Assembly (NCBI RefSeq): GCF_040403615.1
Contig: NZ_JBBAKG010000012.1
Coordinates: 1 to 64,000 of the forward strand
Length of the DNA: 64,000 bases
Direction: 5' to 3'
Origin: Haliscomenobacter sp040403615
GTDB taxonomy: Bacteria > Bacteroidota > Bacteroidia > Chitinophagales > Saprospiraceae
The notes beneath the pieces were generated by a model. It saw only the letters and a program-made list of their open reading frames with translations, searched no databases and had not been told where the DNA came from. The translations under genes were made by a program, and so were the position numbers. This document shows positions 43,996-52,005 of this stretch, piece by piece. Numbering within the stretch: position 1 is the stretch's first letter; each line of letters opens with the position of its first letter.

Positions 43996-45174
43996 TTACA
44001 CCCGCTCAATCACCATGGCCGAAGCGCCACCGCCACCATTACAGATCGCTGCCAGTCCAATTTTTGCCTCATTCTGCTGAAGTACATTGGTCAGAGTGGT
44101 TACGATTCTAGCGCCCGAAGCGCCCAGGGGGTGACCAAGAGCACAAGCGCCGCCAAATACATTGACTTTGGCCTCGTCGATGCCCAATACCTGATTGAAA
44201 GCCATGGGTACTACCGCGAACGCCTCGTTCACTTCAAAAAAATCAACCTCGCTGGTGCTGATGCCAGCACGTTTCATTGCCAATGGTGCGGCAATGGTTG
44301 GACTGGTGGTAAACCATTGTGGTTCTTGTTCGGCATCGGCAAAACCCAGGATTTTGGCAATGGGTTTTAAGCCCAGTTTTTCCACCATTTCCTTGCTGGC
44401 CAGGATCAGTGCGGATGCGCCATCGTTGATGGTGCTGGCATTGGCCGCAGTAACCGTGCCGTCTTTGCTGAATGCCGGACGCAGACTAGGAATTTTGCTG
44501 AAATCCACCTTTTTGTATTCTTCGTCTTCCCCCAAAAGGATTGGATCTCCTTTGCGTTGGGGGATACTCACGGGCACAATCTCGTTGTTGAACCAGCCTT
44601 TTTGGGTAGCCTCCGCGGCTAGAGTATAAGAACGGATGGCAAATTCATCTTGCGCTTCCCGCGAAATGTTGTATTTGGCTGCAGTAGCATCTGCACAAGT
44701 ACCCATGGCTTGATGGTCGTAGGCATCGGTGAGGCCATCTTTGGCGAGTCCGTCTACCAGTTCCATGTTGCCGTATTTGCTGCCCCAACGCGCAGAAGGC
44801 ACATAATAGGGGATGTTGCTCATGCTTTCCATGCCTCCGGCTACAACTAGATCGTTGTAACCCAACATGATGGACTGAGCGCCGTACATGATGGCTTTCA
44901 TCCCTGAGGCACAAACTTTATTGATGGTGGTACAAGGTACATTGTCACTCACGACAGCTCCACGCGCCGCCTGGCGGGCTGGGGCCTGGCCCAAATTAGC
45001 CGAACATACGTTGCCCATTAGCACTTCTTGCACTTGATCTGCGGCAACACCAGCTTTTTCCAGTGCACCTTTGATGGCAAAACTGCCCAATTGGGTGGCG
45101 GTAAAACCAGCCAAAACGCCCCCGAAACTCCCCATGGGAGTGCGTACGGCTGAAACGATGAATACTTCTTTCAT
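43996..45174 (-). CDS. Acetyl-CoA C-acyltransferase (thiolase)
   Basis: Thiolase of 392 residues. The nucleophilic cysteine lies in NKVCASGMKAI, the histidine in ALGHPLGASGAR and the second cysteine in ICNGGGGASAM; GGMESMSNIPYY and the N-terminal FIVSAVRTPMGSFGG are also typical. It condenses or cleaves acetyl-CoA units, in fatty-acid beta-oxidation, acetoacetyl-CoA formation or amino-acid degradation; sequence alone does not separate these. ATG 45174 begins the conserved N-terminus. It is monocistronic, without the usual 3-hydroxyacyl-CoA dehydrogenase neighbour. Confidence 0.95.
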   Translation of the reverse strand: MKEVFIVSAVRTPMGSFGGVLAGFTATQLGSFAIKGALEKAGVAADQVQEVLMGNVCSANLGQAPARQAARGAVVSDNVPCTTINKVCASGMKAIMYGAQSIMLGYNDLVVAGGMESMSNIPYYVPSARWGSKYGNMELVDGLAKDGLTDAYDHQAMGTCADATAAKYNISREAQDEFAIRSYTLAAEATQKGWFNNEIVPVSIPQRKGDPILLGEDEEYKKVDFSKIPSLRPAFSKDGTVTAANASTINDGASALILASKEMVEKLGLKPIAKILGFADAEQEPQWFTTSPTIAAPLAMKRAGISTSEVDFFEVNEAFAVVPMAFNQVLGIDEAKVNVFGGACALGHPLGASGARIVTTLTNVLQQNEAKIGLAAICNGGGGASAMVIERV

Positions 45175-45364
45175 AGATTTGAATTGGAAAGGACAGCACA
45201 AAATTACACCTCATTTTCTTGATCTGTATTCAACAGGAATGGAATTCTTCGGGTTGACTTATCCGTGAATATTTTTTCTGCGGATCAATCATTTGTAAAT
45301 CAGGTTCTTGAAAGCTTTTTTACAGCCAGACCAGCTTGGAATGGATATTATTTTAAAAAAAGAG

Positions 45365-45395
45365 TTGTTTGAGGAAATTATCCGTTCTATATTTA
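45365..45395 (+). promoter_or_regulatory. Promoter of the initiator tRNA gene
   Basis: TTG at 45365-45367 and TATATTTA at 45388-45395 are separated by 20 nt and match TTG-N20-TAnnTTTG except the last base. Transcription would begin about 7 nt before the tRNA 5' end. Confidence 0.5.
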
Positions 45396-45408
45396 CAGTC
45401 CTAAACAG

Positions 45409-45481
<73 letters not shown>

Positions 45482-45487
45482 CAAGAA

Positions 45488-45518
45488 GGGAAGTCCTCAC
45501 AGGCTTCCCTATTTTTTT
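45488..45518 (+). terminator. Rho-independent terminator after tRNA-fMet
   Basis: GGGAAGTC (45488-45495) pairs with GGCTTCCC (45502-45509), including one T-G wobble, around a 6-nt loop, followed by TATTTTTTT. It starts 7 nt after the tRNA. Confidence 0.88.
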
Positions 45519-45577
45519 GCCCACTACTGATGCTTTGGTTTAACACAAACTTCAATATTACTTAACACTCGCGTACC

Positions 45578-45607
45578 TTGTTTCTTCAAACGAGGGCATT
45601 TCCTTTG
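45578..45607 (+). promoter_or_regulatory. Possible promoter of the phosphonate-type oxygenase cluster
   Basis: TTG (45578-45580), 19-nt spacer, TTCCTTTG (45600-45607; one mismatch to TAnnTTTG). It would give an almost leaderless transcript for the gene starting at 45621. Confidence 0.28.
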
Positions 45608-45620
45608 TTTAAAATTTCCA

Positions 45621-46703
45621 ATGATTGCTGTTTTTCCTCAAGACCAATTCTTGACCATACAGTGGGATGCCGATCATTCCAGTAATTACTGGTATGCCTG
45701 GTTGTATGACAATGCTCCTCAAAACTGGCACGAATCGGGCCAAAAACTCAGCGAGTCCAGAGCCGTAGACCTTTACATCAAACCACTAACAATCAGTTGG
45801 TCTGCGCAGGAGTTGCACCTCAGCTGGGACAAGGAAGCCATCGCTTATCCCTTGGCGTGGCTGAAGCAATACTCATTCCCAACCAAAGAAAACCAGCGGG
45901 AATTATGGGCGAAACTCGATCCGCATCAATTGCACGATTATGCTCAAGTTTCGGTTGATCCAGCTGCCTTGTTGTGCTGTTTAAAGGATGTACAAAAGTA
46001 TGGATTTGCGCATATTGCAGGATTACCTACTACTTCGGGTTCTTTGTTGCGGTTGGTGCATTTGTTTGGTCATGTGCGAGAAACCAATTATGGCTCGTTT
46101 TACGATGTGATTGCGGAAGAAAACCCTGAAAACCTGGCCAACACGGCCCTTGGTTTGGCGGCTCACACTGACAACCCTTACCGAAATCCCACCCCGACCA
46201 TCCAGGTCTTGCATTGCCTGAAATCAGAGGTGAAGGGAGGTGAAACGATACTGGTAGATGGTTTTTATCTGGCCGAAAAAATGGAACATGAACATCCAGC
46301 CTACTTCCACTTGTTGGCTACCAATGGCATGAAGTTTAAATTTGCAAGTAAAGACCATTGGCTTGAAAACCGTGCTCCGATTTTTGAATTGGATCTTGAC
46401 GGTGAATTGGTGCGCATCAAATTCAACAACCGCTCCATCCAACCCTTTGAGTTGCCGGATGAATTGATGTTGCCTTTTTACGAGGCGTATCAATATTTTG
46501 AAAACCAACTGCATGATCCTCAATTCCAGTTGATTTTTAAACTTGAACCAGGAGAAGCCATCGTCTACGACAATGAACGAATCTTGCACGGCAGAACGGC
46601 CTATTCGGGCTTGAAAGTGCGACACTTGCAAGGCTGTTATGCTGATCGGGATGCTTTGTACAGCAAAATCAGGGTTTTGGAAGAAAGATTAGCCCAAATT
46701 TGA
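45621..46703 (+). CDS. Fe(II)/2-oxoglutarate oxygenase, gamma-butyrobetaine hydroxylase/TmpA-like
   Basis: TauD-fold oxygenase of 360 residues with an N-terminal GBBH-like (DUF971) domain (about 10-85). The iron triad is H182-x-D184 (LAAHTDNPYRNP) and H323 (ERILHGRTAYSG), with R334 available for 2-oxoglutarate. In butyrobetaine hydroxylase and TmpA the N-terminal domain binds zinc through three Cys and one His. Here the equivalent stretch is LYDNAPQNWHESGQK, with the cysteines replaced, so zinc is probably absent. The HD-domain oxygenase gene 21 bp downstream makes a phosphonate hydroxylase role (first step, C1 hydroxylation, as TmpA or PhnY) more likely than carnitine synthesis. The substrate is inferred. 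Confidence 0.85.
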   Translation: MIAVFPQDQFLTIQWDADHSSNYWYAWLYDNAPQNWHESGQKLSESRAVDLYIKPLTISWSAQELHLSWDKEAIAYPLAWLKQYSFPTKENQRELWAKLDPHQLHDYAQVSVDPAALLCCLKDVQKYGFAHIAGLPTTSGSLLRLVHLFGHVRETNYGSFYDVIAEENPENLANTALGLAAHTDNPYRNPTPTIQVLHCLKSEVKGGETILVDGFYLAEKMEHEHPAYFHLLATNGMKFKFASKDHWLENRAPIFELDLDGELVRIKFNNRSIQPFELPDELMLPFYEAYQYFENQLHDPQFQLIFKLEPGEAIVYDNERILHGRTAYSGLKVRHLQGCYADRDALYSKIRVLEERLAQI

Positions 46704-46724
46704 TCCATTGTAAATCATCTCGAA

Positions 46725-47303
46725 ATGAACACAAACATGATTACTCAAGAGATTTTATCCATTTTTCGCAAGCATGGTCATATCGAATACGGCGAACGCT
46801 GCAGCATGTTGTCGCACTCCGTGCAAGCTGGCCTGCTGGCCAAAGCGAAAGACTACGATGTAGAATTGATTGCGGCTGCATTTTTGCACGACATCGGTCA
46901 CTTGGCACCTCTGGAGTTTGCCGATTCTGCGCAGGTCACCACGATGGGATCGTATGGCCTTGATGCCCACGATCATTGGGGAGAAGACTATTTGCGAAGC
47001 AGAGGATTTTCGGACCGGATCATCGCTACGGTACGCAATCACGTTGCGGCCAAGCGGTATTTGTGTTTTGCCGACGACACTTATTACCAGCAACTTTCTA
47101 ACGCCAGTCAGGAAACCCTCCGCTATCAGGGCGGTCCCATGTCGATGGAAGAGGCCAAAACCTTCGAAGCTGATCCATTTTTTGAAGATTCAATTTTGAT
47201 CAGAAAAATTGACGACGAAGCCAAGGAGGTAAATTTCGAAGTCAGCGAAACTGCGATGGACTATTTGGAAACAATCTTGGACAAGGTCTTGCCAAATGGC
47301 TAA
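46725..47303 (+). CDS. HD-domain oxygenase, PhnZ/TmpB-like (C-P bond cleaving candidate)
   Basis: HD-domain protein of 192 residues. The six expected di-iron ligands of the PhnZ family can be placed: H31, H55-D56 (LHDIGHL), H82 (DAHDHWG), H106 (VRNHVAAK) and D163 (RKIDDEAK). Lys110 sits four residues after H106, where PhnZ has its phosphonate-binding lysine. The substrate loop SNASQETLRYQGGPMS and RKIDDEAK also fit. An N-terminal Tyr-Gly-Glu (Y22, E24) stands where PhnZ has its Tyr and Glu, with one residue less between them. Known members use O2 to cleave hydroxylated aminophosphonates to phosphate plus an amino acid such as glycine. An ordinary HD phosphohydrolase is the main alternative. 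Confidence 0.8.
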   Translation: MNTNMITQEILSIFRKHGHIEYGERCSMLSHSVQAGLLAKAKDYDVELIAAAFLHDIGHLAPLEFADSAQVTTMGSYGLDAHDHWGEDYLRSRGFSDRIIATVRNHVAAKRYLCFADDTYYQQLSNASQETLRYQGGPMSMEEAKTFEADPFFEDSILIRKIDDEAKEVNFEVSETAMDYLETILDKVLPNG

Positions 47304-47374
47304 CCAGAGAGATTGTTATCTTTTTCGGGATGCTTTTGTATTTTGTGCCGTTTTTTACGCTCAATTGGTACACA

Positions 47375-47854
47375 ATGATCATCAAAGAACTCGTTCTCTC
47401 CCTCCCTCAAATCGGAAAAGTGGAATGGATTGGCTTGCGGCCTGCTTCACGCGCCATCCTTATGGAGGTAGAAGCAGTAGAAGCTCAAACCGAAAATGGC
47501 CTCACTGGTGATCGTTATGCTGGGCAAAACGGCAAACGCCAAGTCACCTTGATTCAAGCTGAACATTTGGTGGCAGCAGGTACGATTTTGCAACGCGGCC
47601 CCATTGATCCTCAGCTGACCCGTCGCAATATTGTTGTTTCGGGAATCAATCTTTTGGCGCTGAAAGACCAGAAATTCCAGATTGGAGAAGCCATTTTTGA
47701 AATGACCGGAAAATGCTTTCCTTGCCAGCGTATGGAGGAAAACCTGGGCCCTGGTGGCTACAATGCCATGCGGGGCCACGGCGGCATCACCGCCAGGGTC
47801 ATTAAAGGTGGCAGCATTAAATTATGCGACGAGGTTTCCTTGTTTCTGGAATAG
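47375..47854 (+). CDS. MOSC domain protein
   Basis: Stand-alone MOSC (molybdenum cofactor sulfurase C-terminal) domain of 159 residues. The core reads IGLRPASRAILMEVEAV, GLTGDRYAGQNGKRQVTLIQAEHL, RRNIVVSGINLLAL and the cysteine-bearing GKCFPCQRMEENLGPGG, ending RGHGGITARVI. The conserved cysteine is thought to carry sulfur or bind a metal-sulfur cofactor in this family (YiiM, YuaD). ATG 47375 was chosen; the upstream in-frame text is not family-like. The next gene is a 2Fe-2S ferredoxin, and in some bacteria MOSC and 2Fe-2S domains are fused, so the two may act together. Confidence 0.88.
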   Translation: MIIKELVLSLPQIGKVEWIGLRPASRAILMEVEAVEAQTENGLTGDRYAGQNGKRQVTLIQAEHLVAAGTILQRGPIDPQLTRRNIVVSGINLLALKDQKFQIGEAIFEMTGKCFPCQRMEENLGPGGYNAMRGHGGITARVIKGGSIKLCDEVSLFLE

Positions 47855-47904
47855 CTGATATCGAAAAAATTGTTTCTCAAACCCAAACGCAATAACTACA
47901 CGAT

Positions 47905-48240
47905 ATGGAAGACATGATCAAAATCCACCTGATCGATCGAGAAGGTACTGAACACGAGCTGGATGGCCCTACAGACATGAACATGAACCTGATGGAGCTT
48001 TGCAAAGTCTACGAACTGCCCGTGAAAGGCACTTGCGGAGGCATGGCCCTGTGTTCTACCTGTCAGGTATACATACTGAGCGACCACGGATTGCCAGAGA
48101 TGACCGAAGATGAAGAAAACATGTTGGATCAGGCTTTTTTCGTTAAAGACAATTCACGTTTGGGGTGTCAACTCCACCTCAGTGAAGCAATGGACGGCTT
48201 GAAAGTGCAATTGGCGCCCGAGACAGAGAGCAATGCATAA
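47905..48240 (+). CDS. 2Fe-2S ferredoxin (adrenodoxin type)
   Basis: Ferredoxin of 111 residues. Cysteines C44, C50, C53 and C88 (GTCGGMALCSTCQ and SRLGCQL) form the plant/adrenodoxin-type 2Fe-2S site, and the beta-grasp fold is complete (IHLIDREGTEHELDG at the start). It is an electron carrier in the cytoplasm. The cluster contains two oxygenases and a MOSC protein but no obvious ferredoxin reductase. Its partner may be the MOSC protein or the di-iron oxygenase, which needs a half-reduced site; this is inference. Confidence 0.92.
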   Translation: MEDMIKIHLIDREGTEHELDGPTDMNMNLMELCKVYELPVKGTCGGMALCSTCQVYILSDHGLPEMTEDEENMLDQAFFVKDNSRLGCQLHLSEAMDGLKVQLAPETESNA

Positions 48241-48281
48241 AGTCTGTTGAATTTCGATTTATCGCCCCTAAACCACATCGG

Positions 48282-49586
48282 ATGAATACGGATAAAGCAA
48301 CAAAACAAGCCTGGGGCGCACTTTGGATTCTGTTTGGCATCAATTTGATGAATTTCTACGACCGTCAGATCCTGGGGCCAGTAGCGGAAATGGTGCGCAA
48401 AGAATGGGCTTTAAGCGATACCCTCCTGGGTACATTGAGCACTGCTTTTATCCTGATGTATGCTGTGGTGGGTTTGCCCTTGGGGCGTTTGGCCGATACC
48501 TGGAACCGAAAGAAAATCCTTGCCATCGGAGTCAGTACCTGGAGTGTCCTCACTGCTGCTTCGGGTTTGGCGACGAGTTTTGCCTGGTTGTTTGCCAGTA
48601 GATTGGGCGTAGGGATAGGGGAGGCCAGTTGTGCCCCTGCTGCCAATTCTCTGATTGGCGATCTGTTTCCGCCGCGCCGCCGCGCCATGGCCTTGTCCAT
48701 TTTTATGCTGGGTTTGCCTTTGGGTACGTTTTTGTGCTTCCGTTTGAGTGGACTCATTGCTGCGGAATATGGTTGGCGGTATGCGTTTTTTTTCGCGGGC
48801 ATTCCGGGTTTAATCCTTGGACTATTGGCACTCAAATTGCCCAACCCGCCCCGGGGTGCCAGTGAAGAACACCCACCCATAGCGTTGTCCAGTGATAAAT
48901 CTCCTTTTTGGCTGGTCTTGAGCATCCCCACCATTTTGTGGATTGTGGCATCAGGAGCGGTGCACAATTTCAACATGTACGCGGTGAATTCCTTTTTGCC
49001 TGCATTTTTGATGCGCACGCATCATTTGGACGTCAAAGCGGCAAGTTCGGTTTCTTCCATAGTTTTAGGCGCAGTTGGGATCTTAGGTTTGTTGGGCGGG
49101 GGATGGGCGGCCGATCGGCTGAGTCAGGTTCGTCCCGATGGGAAATTGTTGCTTTCTGCAATCGCTACGGCCATTGCCGCACCGTGTATTTTCTTTGCGT
49201 TGCAACAAGCGCCAGGTGCGATAGTCGGCTTTATGCTCTTGATGGGAACTGGTACTATGTTGATGTTTGTGTATTATGCCAGTGTGTATTCCTCCATTCA
49301 AGATGTGATTCCCCCTGCCTTGCGGGGCACGGCCATGTCCATCTACTTTTTCGCAATGTATCTGCTGGGTGCCAGCTTTGGGCCAGTGATTACGGGCATG
49401 CTGAGTGATCATTACGCCAAACAGGCGATGGTAGCCGCGGGCGCTACTGCTATGTCGGAGGAGTTCAAAGGAATGGGTCTGCACCATGCGATGTACATCA
49501 TACCGATGTTGTGCGTGGTTTTGGCATTGGTTTTATTTGCAGCTTCACGAACAGTAGCCAGAGATATGGAAAAAGTGAAACAATAG
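48282..49586 (+). CDS. MFS transporter (Spinster-like)
   Basis: Major facilitator superfamily permease of 434 residues, about 12 hydrophobic segments. The first loop carries the MFS motif G-x3-D/G-R-x-NRKK as GRLADTWNRKKI; MNFYDRQILGPV in helix 1 and ASRLGVGIGEASCAPAANSLI in helix 4 resemble the Spinster/Spns-type subgroup, together with LFPPRRRAMALSIF. The substrate cannot be read from sequence; in this operon-like run a phosphonate or organic anion is conceivable. It starts 41 bp after the ferredoxin and is followed after 10 bp by the DUF4180 gene. Confidence 0.9.
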   Translation: MNTDKATKQAWGALWILFGINLMNFYDRQILGPVAEMVRKEWALSDTLLGTLSTAFILMYAVVGLPLGRLADTWNRKKILAIGVSTWSVLTAASGLATSFAWLFASRLGVGIGEASCAPAANSLIGDLFPPRRRAMALSIFMLGLPLGTFLCFRLSGLIAAEYGWRYAFFFAGIPGLILGLLALKLPNPPRGASEEHPPIALSSDKSPFWLVLSIPTILWIVASGAVHNFNMYAVNSFLPAFLMRTHHLDVKAASSVSSIVLGAVGILGLLGGGWAADRLSQVRPDGKLLLSAIATAIAAPCIFFALQQAPGAIVGFMLLMGTGTMLMFVYYASVYSSIQDVIPPALRGTAMSIYFFAMYLLGASFGPVITGMLSDHYAKQAMVAAGATAMSEEFKGMGLHHAMYIIPMLCVVLALVLFAASRTVARDMEKVKQ

Positions 49587-49596
49587 AAAAAAGACT

Positions 49597-49959
49597 ATGG
49601 AAATTAAGCTTTATGAATATCAAAATGTCACTATCGCCGAAATCGATGCAGTAGTCATCATCATTCACAATGCCCAGGATGCTCTGGATATCCTGGCCAA
49701 CTGCGCTTATCAAGGTGCCAGTAAAATCATCGTGCAAGCGAGCCACATTGTCCCGGAATTTTTTGACTTGAAAACCGGAATTGCTGGAGAAATTCTGCAA
49801 AAATTTTCTACCTATCAAATGCAACTGGCCATTGTAGGTGACTTTACCAAGTACACCAGCAAAAGTTTGCAGGATTTTATCTTCGAAAGCAACAAAGTAG
49901 GGCGCATCAATTTCGTCGCATCTATTGAAGAAGCAAGAGAAAGGTTGGCAAAATCATAG
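49597..49959 (+). CDS. DUF4180 domain protein
   Basis: Small cytoplasmic alpha/beta protein of 120 residues of the DUF4180 family: DALDILANCAYQGASKIIV, FFDLKTGIAGEILQKFSTY, LAIVGDFTKYTSKSLQDFI and FVASIEEARERL. The family has no known activity; it is related in fold to STAS-like domains and is often found beside regulators. It follows the MFS gene by 10 bp and probably shares its transcript. Confidence 0.85.
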   Translation: MEIKLYEYQNVTIAEIDAVVIIIHNAQDALDILANCAYQGASKIIVQASHIVPEFFDLKTGIAGEILQKFSTYQMQLAIVGDFTKYTSKSLQDFIFESNKVGRINFVASIEEARERLAKS

Positions 49960-50061
49960 GGACTTGACTGGCCTGCATATTGTAAAAATGATGAAATAGA
50001 AAAAATCAGGCTGCTTGAAAACGGGTATTTTTCCTTTGCATTTCAAAAGAACAATACCGTT

Positions 50062-50643
50062 ATGAACGACTCAAACATCCTCGATAAGCCTCTACTTCAC
50101 TCGGCCATCGAAGCCAAGTGCAAGGAAATTGGCTTCACCATGCCCTCTGATCTGTACATCGGAACCTTGCTAAAAACCCTGATCAGCTCCAAACCCCATG
50201 GAAATTTCCTTGAATTGGGTACTGGTATTGGCCTATCCCTCTCCTGGATGATTGATGGCCTTGACGCTGAATCCAAACTCACCAGCATCGACAATGACCC
50301 CGAACTTTGCTTCATTGCGCAGGATTTTTTTGGCAACGACCCCAGACTCAACATCGTATGTGCCGACGGCGCTGAATGGATCAAAAACTATGCAGGAGAA
50401 TCCTTTGATTTGGTCTTTGCCGATGCCTGGCCTGGCAAGTACAGCGAAATTGAAGAGATCCTAGCGCTGGTTAAAGTAGGTGGCTTTTATGTCATCGACG
50501 ACATGTCCGCTCAGCCCAATTGGCCAGTCGGGCATCAAGACAAAGTTGATGGCTTGATAGCTTACCTGGAGCAACGCAAAGACTTCAATTTGACCAAAAT
50601 GAATTGGTCTACGGGGGTGATTATTGCAACCAAAAAAGAGTAA
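50062..50643 (+). CDS. SAM-dependent methyltransferase (O-methyltransferase type)
   Basis: Methyltransferase of 193 residues. SAM-binding motif I is FLELGTGIGLSLSWM, the strand-2 acid lies in TSIDNDPELC, and LVFADAWPGKYSEIEE with GGFYVIDDM match the O-methyltransferase/YrrM-like group. The substrate is unknown. It follows the DUF4180 gene by 102 bp on the same strand and may have its own promoter. Confidence 0.82.
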   Translation: MNDSNILDKPLLHSAIEAKCKEIGFTMPSDLYIGTLLKTLISSKPHGNFLELGTGIGLSLSWMIDGLDAESKLTSIDNDPELCFIAQDFFGNDPRLNIVCADGAEWIKNYAGESFDLVFADAWPGKYSEIEEILALVKVGGFYVIDDMSAQPNWPVGHQDKVDGLIAYLEQRKDFNLTKMNWSTGVIIATKKE

Positions 50644-50773
50644 TTTTATGACCCAAAGCAAATGGTGCCGCAATAAAAGCGCAATCGTTTCCAAAGTTTT
50701 ACGGCTCATTTTCGTTGCCAATCCCTTTCCGTCGTGGAAAAATAAGCTACTTTTATGCTGATAATTGTAGCCT

Positions 50774-51919
50774 ATGCAAACTCGTTTTTTACCCTTTTTT
50801 TTGCTCATGTGGAGCATCTGGAGTTGTCAATCAAATGCTCCTCAAACAACTGCCGAAGTGCCTCCCGTATCTCCCAACGAGCATTGCTATACCGGAGCGT
50901 CTCCCTACGGAACACACGCTGATTTTCTTATTGTGGATTACCTGAAAGCCATTGATCAAATTACACCTGATCCCAAAGAGGCCAAAAATACAACTGGAAT
51001 GGTGGCCATCAAAGGCGGTAATTTTCAAATGGGTGGCGACAACGAACAGGCCAGACCGGATGAATTCCCCAAACATCCAGTTGAAGTGAAAGACTTTTGG
51101 ATGGATGCCACCGAAGTCACCAATGCTCAATTTCAGCGCTTTGTGGACGCTACTGGCTATGTCACCGTAGCGGAACGAGCCATTGACCTGGAAGAACTCA
51201 AAAAACAAGTGCCACCAGGGACTGAATTGCCTTCCGCAGAAGATTTGCAGCCTTTCTCCCTGGTCTTTAAATCTCCCTCCAGCGGCAATATCCAAACCTT
51301 GACTCCTGCCGATTGGTGGCAAATCGTTAAAGGGGCCAATTGGCGGCACCCACAAGGGCCGGCGAGCAGTATCCAGGGCAAGGACAATCTTCCGGTAGTA
51401 CACGTGAGTTGGTACGATGCCATCGCCTACTGTAAATGGGCGGGCAAACGCTTGCCTACCGAAGCTGAATGGGAATACGCTGGGCGCGGCGGTCAGGAAG
51501 AGGCGGTGTATCCCTGGGGAAAGGAACCTGTTTCGGTACAAAAAGCGAATTTCTTTCAAGGCGAATTTCCGGTCAAGCAGCTGAACGAAGACGGATTTCA
51601 ACGCTTAGCTCCAGTCAAATCCTTCGCTGCCAACCCCTTTGGCTTGTACGATATGGCCGGAAACGTCTGGGAATGGTGCGCAGACTGGTATCAGCCTGAT
51701 TATTATGCCCAAAAAACAGGCAATGCTCGGAACCCCCAGGGTCCTTCCAATAGTTATGACCCTGATGAACCCAATGCACCCAAAAAGACAGTGCGTGGGG
51801 GTTCTTTTCTGTGTAATGACAGCTACTGCTCGGGTTATCGGGTGGCAGCCCGTATGAAAACCAGCCCGGATACGGGTTTGGAGCATACTGGGTTTCGCTG
51901 TGTACGGGATAAGGAATAA
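50774..51919 (+). CDS. Formylglycine-generating enzyme family lipoprotein (SUMF1/FGE)
   Basis: FGE-sulfatase domain protein of 381 residues. An N-terminal lipoprotein signal ends at Cys18 (IWSC). The FGE fold begins MVAIKGGNFQMGGD, continues through EVTNAQFQRFVDATGY, KRLPTEAEWEYAGRGG and DMAGNVWEWCADW, and ends GFRCVRD. The copper-binding pair Cys347 and Cys352 (FLCNDSYCSGYR) has the spacing of catalytic FGEs (human Cys336/Cys341), which most bacterial FGE-like paralogues lack. It may therefore convert sulfatase cysteines to formylglycine in the periplasm; no sulfatase gene is in the window. An aerobic periplasmic maturase is the likely role. Confidence 0.9.
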   Translation: MQTRFLPFFLLMWSIWSCQSNAPQTTAEVPPVSPNEHCYTGASPYGTHADFLIVDYLKAIDQITPDPKEAKNTTGMVAIKGGNFQMGGDNEQARPDEFPKHPVEVKDFWMDATEVTNAQFQRFVDATGYVTVAERAIDLEELKKQVPPGTELPSAEDLQPFSLVFKSPSSGNIQTLTPADWWQIVKGANWRHPQGPASSIQGKDNLPVVHVSWYDAIAYCKWAGKRLPTEAEWEYAGRGGQEEAVYPWGKEPVSVQKANFFQGEFPVKQLNEDGFQRLAPVKSFAANPFGLYDMAGNVWEWCADWYQPDYYAQKTGNARNPQGPSNSYDPDEPNAPKKTVRGGSFLCNDSYCSGYRVAARMKTSPDTGLEHTGFRCVRDKE

Positions 51920-51931
51920 AAGTTGAAAAGC

Positions 51932-51993
51932 TTATGGTTGAAAAGTTGCAGATTGTGCCTATTTCGACCTAATGCTTAACTTTTCAACCATAA
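51932..51993. repeat. 16-bp inverted repeat with internal direct repeat
   Basis: TTATGGTTGAAAAGTT (51932-51947) and AACTTTTCAACCATAA (51978-51993) are perfect complements with a 30-nt loop. GTTGAAAAG also occurs directly repeated at 51922-51930 and 51937-51945. It lies between two plus-strand genes, so it may terminate the FGE transcript or sit in the dinB-like leader. Confidence 0.6.
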
Positions 51994-52005
51994 ACATTTC
52001 TATCA

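Noticed and set aside
45621..46703. Assignment as gamma-butyrobetaine hydroxylase of carnitine synthesis
   Set aside because: Fold fits, but the adjoining PhnZ/TmpB-like gene and absence of carnitine genes make a phosphonate role more likely; left open in the entry.
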